DNA of 5,108 nt, taken from contig PMOM01000026.1 in the NCBI GenBank assembly GCA_003161535.1, forward strand, positions 1-5,108. The letters are read 5' to 3'. Both the position numbers and the translations under genes were made by a program. This document shows, piece by piece, positions 1 to 5,108 of this stretch (the stretch's first letter is position 1; the number at the start of each line of letters is the position of its first letter). Under the pieces are notes generated by a model. It made no database searches and was not told the origin of the DNA. It saw only the letters and a list, made by a program, of their open reading frames with translations. The DNA is from Caulobacteraceae bacterium. Lineage in GTDB: Bacteria > Pseudomonadota > Alphaproteobacteria > Caulobacterales > Caulobacteraceae.

Positions 1-1106
1 AACTGCCGCGACAGCGACTCTCCCGAAGGCAGATTGCAATCCGGCTCGACCCAGCTGCCGCCGATCGGGATCCATTGGCCGCGTTTCACCTTGGCCTTGA
101 TGCGCGCGAAGAGGTCCGGATCGGCCTGCTCGATGACAGCGTACTGATAGGCCTGAGAACAGGCGAACCTGAAGCTCGGATATTCGTCCATCAGCGCGAC
201 GGCGGTGGCGAAGGTGCGCTGGCACTTTCGCCGGGTCTCCTCGATGGGCCACAGCCAGGCGGTGTCGATGTGGGCGTGGCCGATGGCGAAGGCCGTGTGA
301 GTCACGTCACCGTTGCGCGCGCCAAGCAGCACGTCGAGGATCGCCTGTCCGGCCGGCCAGGTGGCGCGCCTATCCGGATCGAGGACATTGCACACCCGGT
401 TCAGGTCATGCAGCAGCCGGCCCGCCCAGGTGGTGTCGAGGGCCGGGCGCACGGCGGGCGCGGCCACGCCGCCGAAGGCGCGCGAGGTCTGAGGCGGGTT
501 CCGGTCGGCCTCCAGCTGACGCAGGACCTCGAAGTCATGGTAGAGACGCCAGGCGTCGGCGTCGGCGTCGAAGCGGCGCAGCTCGCACACCGCCAGAGCG
601 TAACCCTCGGCCCGCGAGCCGCGGCCCTCGCCGCCGCCATGATCGGCGCCAAAAGCGCGGTTGCAGGCGACTTCCACGTGGAAGACGATCGCTTCGCCGC
701 CTCGCGCCTTGGCGACCAACGGCGCGTCCTCGCGGCCGATGTTCAGGCCCCGGGCCGAGCGCCCGTCCAGCCACAGCATCGCCTCGGAAGCGCTATCCCA
801 ATGCAGATCGACCCGCGCCCCGGCCCAGTCCTTCGGCACGCAAGCGGTGACGCGGAACCAATAGGTCGCCCACAGGGGCCCGAGCGGTTCTCCAAGCTTG
901 ACCGCGTGATAGGGGAGGGCGGCCGCGTCCTTGAAGCTGATCCGCCCGACAGGCCCCGCCATTTCGATTAGCTCGACCCGCGTGGTCGCCGGATAGATCG
1001 CCCGCTTCAGCCGCCTGGCGAACGCCGCCAGCCGCGCCCGCGTATACCCGGCGTAGCGGCCCCGGGGCCTGGCGATATCGCTGGGTGGGGCGGCGCTGTT
1101 GTTCAA
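1..1106 (-). CDS. Alpha-mannosidase, GH38 class IIC (MAN2C1/Ams1-like), N-terminal 368 residues, cut by the left window edge
   Basis: The enzyme hydrolyses terminal alpha-mannosyl residues, by family. Seen: residues 1 to about 270 form an N-terminal accessory region, followed by the start of the catalytic domain with GHAHIDTAWLWP, then EETRRKCQRTF, FACSQAYQY and GGSWVEPDCNLPSGE near the window edge. This order and the roughly 270-residue lead before the catalytic motif match cytosolic MAN2C1 and yeast Ams1 rather than Golgi or lysosomal types. H279 and D281 in HAHID correspond to two zinc ligands. The nucleophile Asp, expected in a WLPDTFG-like motif, lies beyond the window. No signal peptide is seen, so it is probably cytoplasmic. 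The chosen start is TTG at 1106, with AAGGG seven bases upstream and only 16 residues before the conserved YAGYTRARLAAF segment. An in-frame ATG at 1160 would add 18 Gly/Lys-rich residues and has a poorer ribosome site. It is divergent from the sulfatase-like gene. Family is firm; exact substrate linkage is not. Confidence 0.93.
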   Translation of the reverse strand, partial: MNNSAAPPSDIARPRGRYAGYTRARLAAFARRLKRAIYPATTRVELIEMAGPVGRISFKDAAALPYHAVKLGEPLGPLWATYWFRVTACVPKDWAGARVDLHWDSASEAMLWLDGRSARGLNIGREDAPLVAKARGGEAIVFHVEVACNRAFGADHGGGEGRGSRAEGYALAVCELRRFDADADAWRLYHDFEVLRQLEADRNPPQTSRAFGGVAAPAVRPALDTTWAGRLLHDLNRVCNVLDPDRRATWPAGQAILDVLLGARNGDVTHTAFAIGHAHIDTAWLWPIEETRRKCQRTFATAVALMDEYPSFRFACSQAYQYAVIEQADPDLFARIKAKVKRGQWIPIGGSWVEPDCNLPSGESLSRQ

Positions 1107-1113
1107 TTTCCCA

Positions 1114-1118
1114 CCCTT
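1114..1118 (-). promoter_or_regulatory. Ribosome binding site deciding the TTG start of the alpha-mannosidase
   Basis: AAGGG on the minus strand sits seven bases before TTG (1106). The alternative in-frame ATG at 1160 has only a GAGG-like stretch about 11 bases away. The TTG start also fits the expected N-terminal length of the family better. Confidence 0.5.
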
Positions 1119-1185
1119 AACCAGACCTTGGCCCCCTTTCCCCGCGAGGGATCCAACCATTCGAGAAGGGCCCTCATCACCCGCG

Positions 1186-1213
1186 AGCATAGCTGGGCGA
1201 CGAGTGATCCCAA
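1186..1213 (-). promoter_or_regulatory. Candidate sigma70-like promoter for the alpha-mannosidase gene
   Basis: On the minus strand TTGGGA (1213-1208) is followed after 16 bases by TATGCT (1191-1186). Each hexamer matches consensus at four of six positions. A transcript starting near 1179 would leave about 73 bases before the TTG start, or about 19 before the alternative ATG at 1160. The match is weak and could be chance. Confidence 0.2.
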
Positions 1214-1246
1214 AGATGCGATCGTCCGGAACGCTCGCTTCAGGCT

Positions 1247-1251
1247 AGAGG
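1247..1251 (+). promoter_or_regulatory. Ribosome binding site of the sulfatase-like gene
   Basis: AGAGG (extending to GAGGA) lies eight bases before ATG 1260. It supports that ATG over an in-frame TTG at 1128, whose extra 44 residues look non-coding and have no family counterpart. Confidence 0.6.
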
Positions 1252-1259
1252 AATTCCCC

Positions 1260-2810
1260 ATGCCGCAACCCCTCAACGTCCTCTTCATCACCGCCGATCA
1301 GTGGCGGGGAGATTGCCTGTCGGCGGCGGGCCATGCGGTGGTGCGGACGCCGCATCTCGATGCCCTGGCCTCCGAGGGCGTGCGGTTCGCGCGGCACTAC
1401 GCCAACGCCGCGCCCTGCGGGCCGAGCCGGGCTTGCCTGCACACCGGGCTTTATGCCCACAACCACCGCTCGGTGACCAACGGTACGCCGCTCGACGCGC
1501 GCCATGCCAATTGGGCGCGGATCAGCGCCAAGCTCGGCTATGATCCAGTCCTCTTCGGCTATACCGACACCAGCGCCGACCCGCGCGGCCTGGCCGCCGA
1601 CGATCCGCGGCTTTTCACCTACGAGGGTCCGCTCCCCGGTGTTCGCGTCGCCACGCCCATGAGCGGGCGGCCCACGGCGTGGACCGAGTGGCTCGCCGCC
1701 AAGGGCTATGAGACGCCCGCCGACCCCGGCCAGGCCTACGGCTGGCGCCACGCGGGCGCGGAATACGAGGATGGCGCGGCCCATCCCCGGCCGCTCGCCT
1801 TCCCAGCTGAAGTCGACGACACCGCCTTCCTCGCCGGCGAGGCCATGGACTATATGCGCGCCGCCAAGGCGCCGTTCGTGGCGCACGTCTCGTTCCTGCG
1901 GCCGCACCCGCCATTCGTGGCCCCTGAACCCTACAACGCGCTTTACGATCCGATGGCGGTTCCCGGGTTCAACCGGCGAGAGACGCCGGAAGCGGAGGGC
2001 CGACAGCATCCCTGGCTTGCCTGGCAGCTTGGCCGGCGGGGCTTTCGAGCGCCGCCGGACGAGAAGCGGCTGCGCCGCCTCAAGGCGGTCTACTATGGCT
2101 TGATCAGCCGGGTGGACGCGGAACTGGGGAGGCTCATGGCTTTCCTTCGCCAAAGCGGCTTGATCGACCGCACCCTGATCATCTTCACCTCTGACCACGG
2201 CGAGCAGCTCGGCGACCACTGGCTGCTCGGCAAGTGCGGCTATTTCGACGAAAGCTTTCACATCCCTCTGATCATCCGCGATCCGCGCGCCAGCGCCGAC
2301 GCCGGGCGCGGGCGGGCGGTCGAATGCTTCACCGAGAGCGTCGATGTCATGCCCACCCTGTTGGAGGCGATAGGGGCGGAAACTCCCGTGCAGTGCGACG
2401 GGCGGGATCTCACGCCCTTCCTCCGCGGCGAGCCGGCGCCGGCGACCTGGCGCCGCGAGGCCCATTGGGAATACGACTTCCGCGACGCCGCCGACGACGC
2501 GGTCGAGCGAGCCCTCGGTCTCACCCTGCACCAGTGCGCCCTCACCGTCCTGCGCGGCGAGCGGGACAAGTACGTCCACTTCACCCGGCTGGCGCCCCTG
2601 TTCTTCGACCTGGAGCGGGACCCCGGCGAGATGGACGATCTGGCCAACGATTCCGCCCATGCGCCCCGGGTGTTGGCCTGCGCCCAAAGGCTGCTCTCCT
2701 GGCGGATGAACCACGAGGATGAGACCCTCACCCACATCGCCCTCACCGACGATGGCCTCGTGTCGCGACCTTCGCCGCGTCAAGGAATCGCGGGAAGAGG
2801 TTGGGTCTAA
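1260..2810 (+). CDS. Sulfatase-superfamily hydrolase, phosphonate monoester hydrolase/arylsulfatase-like
   Basis: This is a 516-residue Cys-type sulfatase-fold enzyme that hydrolyses sulfate esters, phosphate diesters or phosphonate monoesters. Seen: N-terminal NVLFITADQWRGD gives metal ligands D13 and Q14. The sulfatase signature CGPSR gives C53, which becomes formylglycine by family rule, and R57. Further motifs are N74 in VTNGTPLDARH, Y101 in GYTDTSADPR, H216 in RPHPPFVA, D312-H313 in TSDHGEQLGDH and K325 in LLGKCGY; the C-terminal part has FFDLERDP and LSWRMNHEDETLTH. From memory these align one-for-one with Rhizobium leguminosarum phosphonate monoester hydrolase (D12, fGly57, R61, N78, Y105, H218, D324, H325, K337). 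The exception is its T107, which here is D103. Length is typical of that group. There is no signal peptide, so action is probably cytoplasmic. Maturation needs a formylglycine-generating enzyme encoded elsewhere. The start is ATG with AGAGG upstream. It is divergent from the alpha-mannosidase, and its stop interlocks with that of the convergent radical SAM gene. The physiological substrate is unknown. Confidence 0.93.
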   Translation: MPQPLNVLFITADQWRGDCLSAAGHAVVRTPHLDALASEGVRFARHYANAAPCGPSRACLHTGLYAHNHRSVTNGTPLDARHANWARISAKLGYDPVLFGYTDTSADPRGLAADDPRLFTYEGPLPGVRVATPMSGRPTAWTEWLAAKGYETPADPGQAYGWRHAGAEYEDGAAHPRPLAFPAEVDDTAFLAGEAMDYMRAAKAPFVAHVSFLRPHPPFVAPEPYNALYDPMAVPGFNRRETPEAEGRQHPWLAWQLGRRGFRAPPDEKRLRRLKAVYYGLISRVDAELGRLMAFLRQSGLIDRTLIIFTSDHGEQLGDHWLLGKCGYFDESFHIPLIIRDPRASADAGRGRAVECFTESVDVMPTLLEAIGAETPVQCDGRDLTPFLRGEPAPATWRREAHWEYDFRDAADDAVERALGLTLHQCALTVLRGERDKYVHFTRLAPLFFDLERDPGEMDDLANDSAHAPRVLACAQRLLSWRMNHEDETLTHIALTDDGLVSRPSPRQGIAGRGWV

Positions 2811-4588
2811 GAGGCGGACGCCGTCGCCGAGGCGGTGCGGATATCGGCGAAGTGGCGCTGCTGAACGACGTAATCCTTGGCCTCTTCGGTCTGGAAGAGG
2901 GCCAGGTCCTCCTCGTCGTGATCCGAGACGGGGGTCAGCGCCGCGTCCATATAGTCGGACCGACCCTTCTGGCGCTTGAGGCGGTAATAGGCCGGTGAGA
3001 ACCTGGCATAGAGCGCCGCCCAGCGGGCGAGCTTCCAAACGGTCTCCAAGCCATAGCGTGGATAGAAGAGCAAGGGCGACTGCAATGGCCGTTCCGGCCT
3101 GCGGTCACGCCGCGCCTTTCGGCGCACCAGCCCGCATTCCAAGGGGTGCACGTCCTCTATGTCGATGGCGCCCATGAACCATCCCAAAAGGAACAGCACC
3201 TTGCCTGGACTGTTTCGCGTCGCGACCGCCCGCTTCATGACCGTGATCACGTGTTCGGGCGTGTAGAAGGCCCTCCAAGCGGCGCGATAAACGCCCTTCC
3301 ACTCGGCAGAGCTCATCAACGGATGACCGGTGCAGACGTGGTTTAGGTCATACTTGTTGAGGTCGGGATCCACCCAGACACCCTGGTCGAGAAGGCGTTT
3401 ATGGTCCTCCGAACCGGGCAGCGGTGTCAGATAGAAGAACTCCAGAATGTCCACTGGCAACTCGCTCTTGACGGTCTCCACATCGCGCAGAATCCGTTCC
3501 GGCGTATCGTTGGGAAAGCCCAGAATGTAGCCGCAATAGGTGATCACGCCGGCCGCCTTCCAGGCCAGGAGCATCGCGCGGTATTCGGTGATCTTGTTCT
3601 GCCGCTTTTTCGCGGCGAGCAGGTTGTCGGGGCTGATGTTCTCAAGCCCGATGAAAGCGCGCCTGACGCCGGCGCGCGCGGCTTTCTCAATGAAGCCGGG
3701 CAGGCGGTGACAGAGCGTATCGACCTGGATAATCAAGTGTATGCGGATCTTCTCCACCTCTTGCAGATGGATCAGCCGGTCAAAGATCGCCTCCCAGGTT
3801 TTGTTGCGGGCGAAGTTGTCATCGGTGATGAAGTAGCTGGAAACGCCCAAAGCGTGGTTGGCCCGGATGATCGCCTCGATGTCGTCGGGCGTGCGGCGAC
3901 GTGATTTTCGTCCCTGAACATTGATGATGGTGCAGAACGAACACTGAAACGGGCAACCGCGTCCGGCGTCGAAGCTGGAGGTGGCTCCGATGGTCCGCCG
4001 CATCACGGGCAGCGGTAGATTCGGTATGGGTTCGCCTTCCAGCCCCGGCAGATCGTCCATGAAGTTGTAGATAGGCTTGAGGCGGCCCGATAGGGCGTCG
4101 CGCAGAACCTCGGCGAGCCGACCCTGCTCCGCCTCGCCGGCAAAGACGAAACAGCCCAGATCGAGGACCTCTTGCACATTGGCCTCGACCCCCGGCAGCA
4201 TCGCCAGTGTTCCCGATACGTGGAAACCGCCGACGCCGACGGTTAGGCCAAGCCCGCGCAGCCGCCGCGCCAGGTCCAGCGCCCGGGGGAATTGGTTGGA
4301 CTGAACGCCGACGAGCATCACCATGCCGTCGCCCGCCCTGGCGATATCTTGAGCGATCCGCTCGGGACGCACCCGGGCGTTCGTCTCGTCGATAGCCGTC
4401 AACTCAAGGTCAACGTCGGGTCCGAGCGCGCAAGCCGCCTGCAACTCTTGAGCCAGACCATAGAGGCAGGCGAGCGAATTGGCCGGAATGGGTGAGCGCA
4501 CCCACTGAATGACGTAGCCTTCGTCGTCGTAGTGCGAGGGCTTGATCATCACCAGCAGGAACCGTCGCCGTTTGGCTTGCGAGTCCAT
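2807..4588 (-). CDS. B12-binding-type radical SAM protein of unknown substrate
   Basis: A 593-residue radical SAM enzyme of the COG1032 style. Residues about 11-165 look like a cobalamin-binding Rossmann-type domain: LLVMIKPSHY, then LVGVQSNQFPRA, then the VGGFHVSG segment (residues 119-126). The usual DxHxxG cobalt-ligating motif is absent; the matching loop reads DETNAR (residues 67-72), so any cobalamin would be bound without a His ligand. The radical SAM core follows, with C212-x3-C216-x2-C219 (GCPFQCSFC) for the 4Fe-4S cluster, FITDDNFARNK (residues 253-263), GLENISPDNL and LTPLPGSEDH. Residues about 430-550 form a helical, basic C-terminal extension, and the end is acidic then Ser/Ala-rich (TASATASAS). 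Start ATG 4588 has GGAG five bases upstream, and the conserved part begins about 10 residues later. An open extension of 172 residues upstream looks antisense and overlaps the exported-protein gene. It lacks the N-terminal cluster and SPASM layout of sulfatase-maturating enzymes. The family is familiar as conserved and uncharacterised; a methyl transfer or other radical modification is possible but not shown. Confidence 0.9.
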   Translation of the reverse strand: MDSQAKRRRFLLVMIKPSHYDDEGYVIQWVRSPIPANSLACLYGLAQELQAACALGPDVDLELTAIDETNARVRPERIAQDIARAGDGMVMLVGVQSNQFPRALDLARRLRGLGLTVGVGGFHVSGTLAMLPGVEANVQEVLDLGCFVFAGEAEQGRLAEVLRDALSGRLKPIYNFMDDLPGLEGEPIPNLPLPVMRRTIGATSSFDAGRGCPFQCSFCTIINVQGRKSRRRTPDDIEAIIRANHALGVSSYFITDDNFARNKTWEAIFDRLIHLQEVEKIRIHLIIQVDTLCHRLPGFIEKAARAGVRRAFIGLENISPDNLLAAKKRQNKITEYRAMLLAWKAAGVITYCGYILGFPNDTPERILRDVETVKSELPVDILEFFYLTPLPGSEDHKRLLDQGVWVDPDLNKYDLNHVCTGHPLMSSAEWKGVYRAAWRAFYTPEHVITVMKRAVATRNSPGKVLFLLGWFMGAIDIEDVHPLECGLVRRKARRDRRPERPLQSPLLFYPRYGLETVWKLARWAALYARFSPAYYRLKRQKGRSDYMDAALTPVSDHDEEDLALFQTEEAKDYVVQQRHFADIRTASATASAS

Positions 4589-4593
4589 GCGCG

Positions 4594-4597
4594 CTCC
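4594..4597 (-). promoter_or_regulatory. Ribosome binding site of the radical SAM gene
   Basis: Minus-strand GGAG lies five bases before ATG 4588. It supports this start over the upstream in-frame extension that reaches 5089. Confidence 0.6.
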
Positions 4598-4612
4598 ACG
4601 ATAAACCACCAA

Positions 4613-4641
4613 AGTATCGCACCGTGGCCGACCCCCAGCAA
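4613..4641 (-). promoter_or_regulatory. Candidate sigma70-like promoter of the radical SAM gene
   Basis: On the minus strand TTGCTG (4641-4636) and GATACT (4618-4613) are separated by exactly 17 bases. The -10 element matches four of six consensus bases and the -35 keeps TTG. Transcription would begin near 4606, giving a leader of about 18 bases that just contains the GGAG ribosome site. This is the best promoter candidate in the window, judged by eye only. Confidence 0.4.
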
Positions 4642-4673
4642 CACGGCCGCCCCACGCGCATAGGATTCGCCCT

Positions 4674-4685
4674 GTCGCAGGCGAC
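4674..4685. repeat. Short palindrome, possible operator half of a tandem pair
   Basis: GTCGC-AG-GCGAC is a perfect five-base inverted repeat around two bases. Its left part GTCGCAG recurs at 4697-4703, 23 bases further on, roughly two helical turns. Such spacing would suit a regulator bound twice, but in GC-rich DNA short palindromes also arise by chance. Confidence 0.3.
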
Positions 4686-4702
4686 TTGCCGCGCGGGTCG
4701 CA

Positions 4703-4720
4703 GTCGGCCAAGCTGCCGAC
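4703..4720. repeat. Inverted repeat GTCGGC-N6-GCCGAC upstream of the exported protein gene
   Basis: A perfect six-base stem with a six-base loop (CAAGCT) ends 14 bases before the ribosome site at 4735-4740. As DNA it could be an operator. As RNA it could form a small leader hairpin near the start of the right-hand gene. It has no T tract and so is not an intrinsic terminator. Confidence 0.35.
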
Positions 4721-4734
4721 CCATTGGAGAGATC

Positions 4735-4740
4735 GAGGGG
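4735..4740 (+). promoter_or_regulatory. Ribosome binding site deciding the GTG start of the exported propeller protein
   Basis: GAGGGG lies seven bases before GTG 4748. In-frame TTG codons at 4724 and 4742 are worse placed: one lies before this site and the other is one base after it. GTG 4748 also gives a compact signal peptide. Confidence 0.55.
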
Positions 4741-4747
4741 CTTGCCG

Positions 4748-5108
4748 GTGAGCGTGTCGCGAAGTTCTTGCGCCGGATTGGCGGCCATTCTTCTGTCCTG
4801 GACGGCGGCGGTCGACGCCGCGCAGCCGGCGGAGGATCGGCCGGTGCATCGCTTCCTGGCCATCGCCATCTCGCCCGATGGCCGCGACGTCGCCTCGGTG
4901 GAAGGCGACTCGCCGCCTTCCGGCTCTTTTCCGACCCGTCACGACCTGGTGATCCGACGCGCCGACGGGTCCGCGAGCGTCATGGTCGCCCTGCCCTGCG
5001 GACGCGTGGTCGAGTGCTGGCCGTCGTCGCCGGTCTGGTCGGCCGATGGCGCGCGACTTGCCTTCGCTCTGCGCACTCCGGGCACTCACGCCCGGTCGCT
5101 CTATTCGG
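4748..5108 (+). CDS. Exported beta-propeller protein, probable S9-family (prolyl oligopeptidase-like) peptidase, N-terminal 120 residues, cut by the right window edge
   Basis: Translation from GTG gives VSVSRSSCAGLAAILLSWTAAVDAAQPAED: a short n-region with one Arg, a hydrophobic core at residues about 8-22, and a likely signal peptidase site after VDA (residue 24). The mature protein is therefore expected in the periplasm or outside the cell. Two propeller-type repeats follow, ISPDGRDVASVE (residues 41-52) and PVWSADGARLAFAL (residues 95-108), of the TolB/PD40 kind found at the N-terminus of S9 acylaminoacyl- and dipeptidyl-peptidases. C84 and C90 flank the second repeat and could pair once exported. 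The alpha/beta-hydrolase catalytic domain, if present, lies beyond the window, so peptidase activity is inferred. A TolB-like or other propeller protein remains possible. The gene diverges from the radical SAM gene across a 159-base spacer. Confidence 0.7.
   Translation, partial: MSVSRSSCAGLAAILLSWTAAVDAAQPAEDRPVHRFLAIAISPDGRDVASVEGDSPPSGSFPTRHDLVIRRADGSASVMVALPCGRVVECWPSSPVWSADGARLAFALRTPGTHARSLYS

Larger units (their letters stand above)
1107..1259. other. Divergent intergenic control region between alpha-mannosidase and sulfatase-like gene
   Basis: These 153 bases separate two oppositely transcribed genes and must contain the promoters of both. Seen: a weak minus-strand sigma70-like pair (listed separately), the ribosome sites of both genes, a direct repeat CCCGCGAG at 1141-1148 and 1180-1187 spaced 39 bases apart, and a spaced inverted repeat ATCAC (1176-1180) / GTGAT (1204-1208). 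No convincing plus-strand promoter or long symmetrical operator could be picked out. Shared control of the two genes is inferred from this arrangement. Confidence 0.55.
4589..4747. other. Divergent intergenic control region between radical SAM gene and exported propeller protein
   Basis: These 159 bases lie between two diverging genes. They contain the radical SAM promoter candidate, two short palindromes (4674-4685 and 4703-4720) and the ribosome sites of both genes. No clear plus-strand promoter hexamers were seen, although one is expected for the right-hand gene. Confidence 0.55.

Noticed and set aside
75..971. A 298-residue plus-strand open frame at the left end
   Set aside because: It is antisense to the alpha-mannosidase, whose minus-strand frame shows HAHIDTAWLWP and other family motifs; the plus frame has no domain signature.
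1128..1259. A 44-residue N-terminal extension of the sulfatase-like protein from TTG 1128
   Set aside because: The family begins directly with the NVLFITADQ strand; ATG 1260 has AGAGG at good spacing, and the extension crosses the divergent promoter region.
2790..2850. A possible intrinsic terminator at the convergent junction
   Set aside because: GC-rich bases are present around the stop codons, but no clean stem-loop followed by a T tract was found on either strand.
1245..3038. A 597-residue minus-strand open frame covering the whole sulfatase-like gene
   Set aside because: It is antisense to a gene with full catalytic motifs, is rich in Arg, Gly, Ala and Val, shows no recognisable domain, and is explained by high third-position GC removing stop codons on the opposite strand.
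3401..3904. A 167-residue plus-strand open frame inside the radical SAM gene
   Set aside because: It lies antisense to the cluster-binding and core region of the radical SAM domain, with no start signal or family resemblance.
2807..4588. The radical SAM protein as an anaerobic sulfatase-maturating enzyme for the adjacent Cys-type sulfatase
   Set aside because: The CxxxCxxC motif lies at residue 212 after a B12-type domain rather than near the N-terminus, and no SPASM-like cysteine-rich C-terminal domain is present.
4589..5089. A 172-residue N-terminal extension of the radical SAM gene
   Set aside because: The extension is Arg/Gly/Ala-rich without domain character, overlaps the plus-strand gene with a signal peptide and propeller repeats, and ATG 4588 has a proper ribosome site just before conserved sequence.

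Overview
The window is GC-rich, with strong third-position G/C bias in all genes. GTG and TTG starts sit alongside ATG, and long open frames run antisense to the real genes. This suits an alphaproteobacterium; the style of the radical SAM and secreted propeller proteins resembles Caulobacterales such as Caulobacter or Phenylobacterium, but that placement is an inference from family resemblance. No RNA genes, CRISPR arrays, insertion sequences or long repeats are visible.

Layout: four protein-coding genes lie in two divergent pairs that meet tail to tail. (1) The minus strand from 1106 to the left edge carries the N-terminal 368 residues of a GH38 alpha-mannosidase of the cytosolic/vacuolar class IIC (MAN2C1/Ams1) type. 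(2) A 153-base divergent spacer (1107-1259) separates it from (3) a complete plus-strand sulfatase-superfamily hydrolase (1260-2810, 516 aa). That protein closely resembles phosphonate monoester hydrolases/arylsulfatases and keeps almost the whole known active-site set. (4) A complete minus-strand B12-binding-type radical SAM protein (4588-2807, 593 aa) has a stop codon that interlocks with the sulfatase stop. (5) A second divergent spacer (4589-4747) holds a good sigma70-like promoter for the radical SAM gene and two small palindromes. (6) The right edge carries the first 120 residues of a plus-strand exported protein with beta-propeller repeats, most likely an S9 (prolyl oligopeptidase-like) peptidase.

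The mannosidase and the sulfatase-like hydrolase share one short divergent control region, and neither shows an export signal. They could therefore process an imported mannose-containing, ester-modified compound together in the cytoplasm; this is inference from context. The radical SAM protein and the exported propeller protein share the second control region. The radical SAM substrate cannot be told from sequence. It is not an anaerobic sulfatase-maturating enzyme, so its position next to a Cys-type sulfatase should not be read as a maturation pair. I found no clear sign of an undescribed multi-gene system; the radical SAM gene is the least understood element here.
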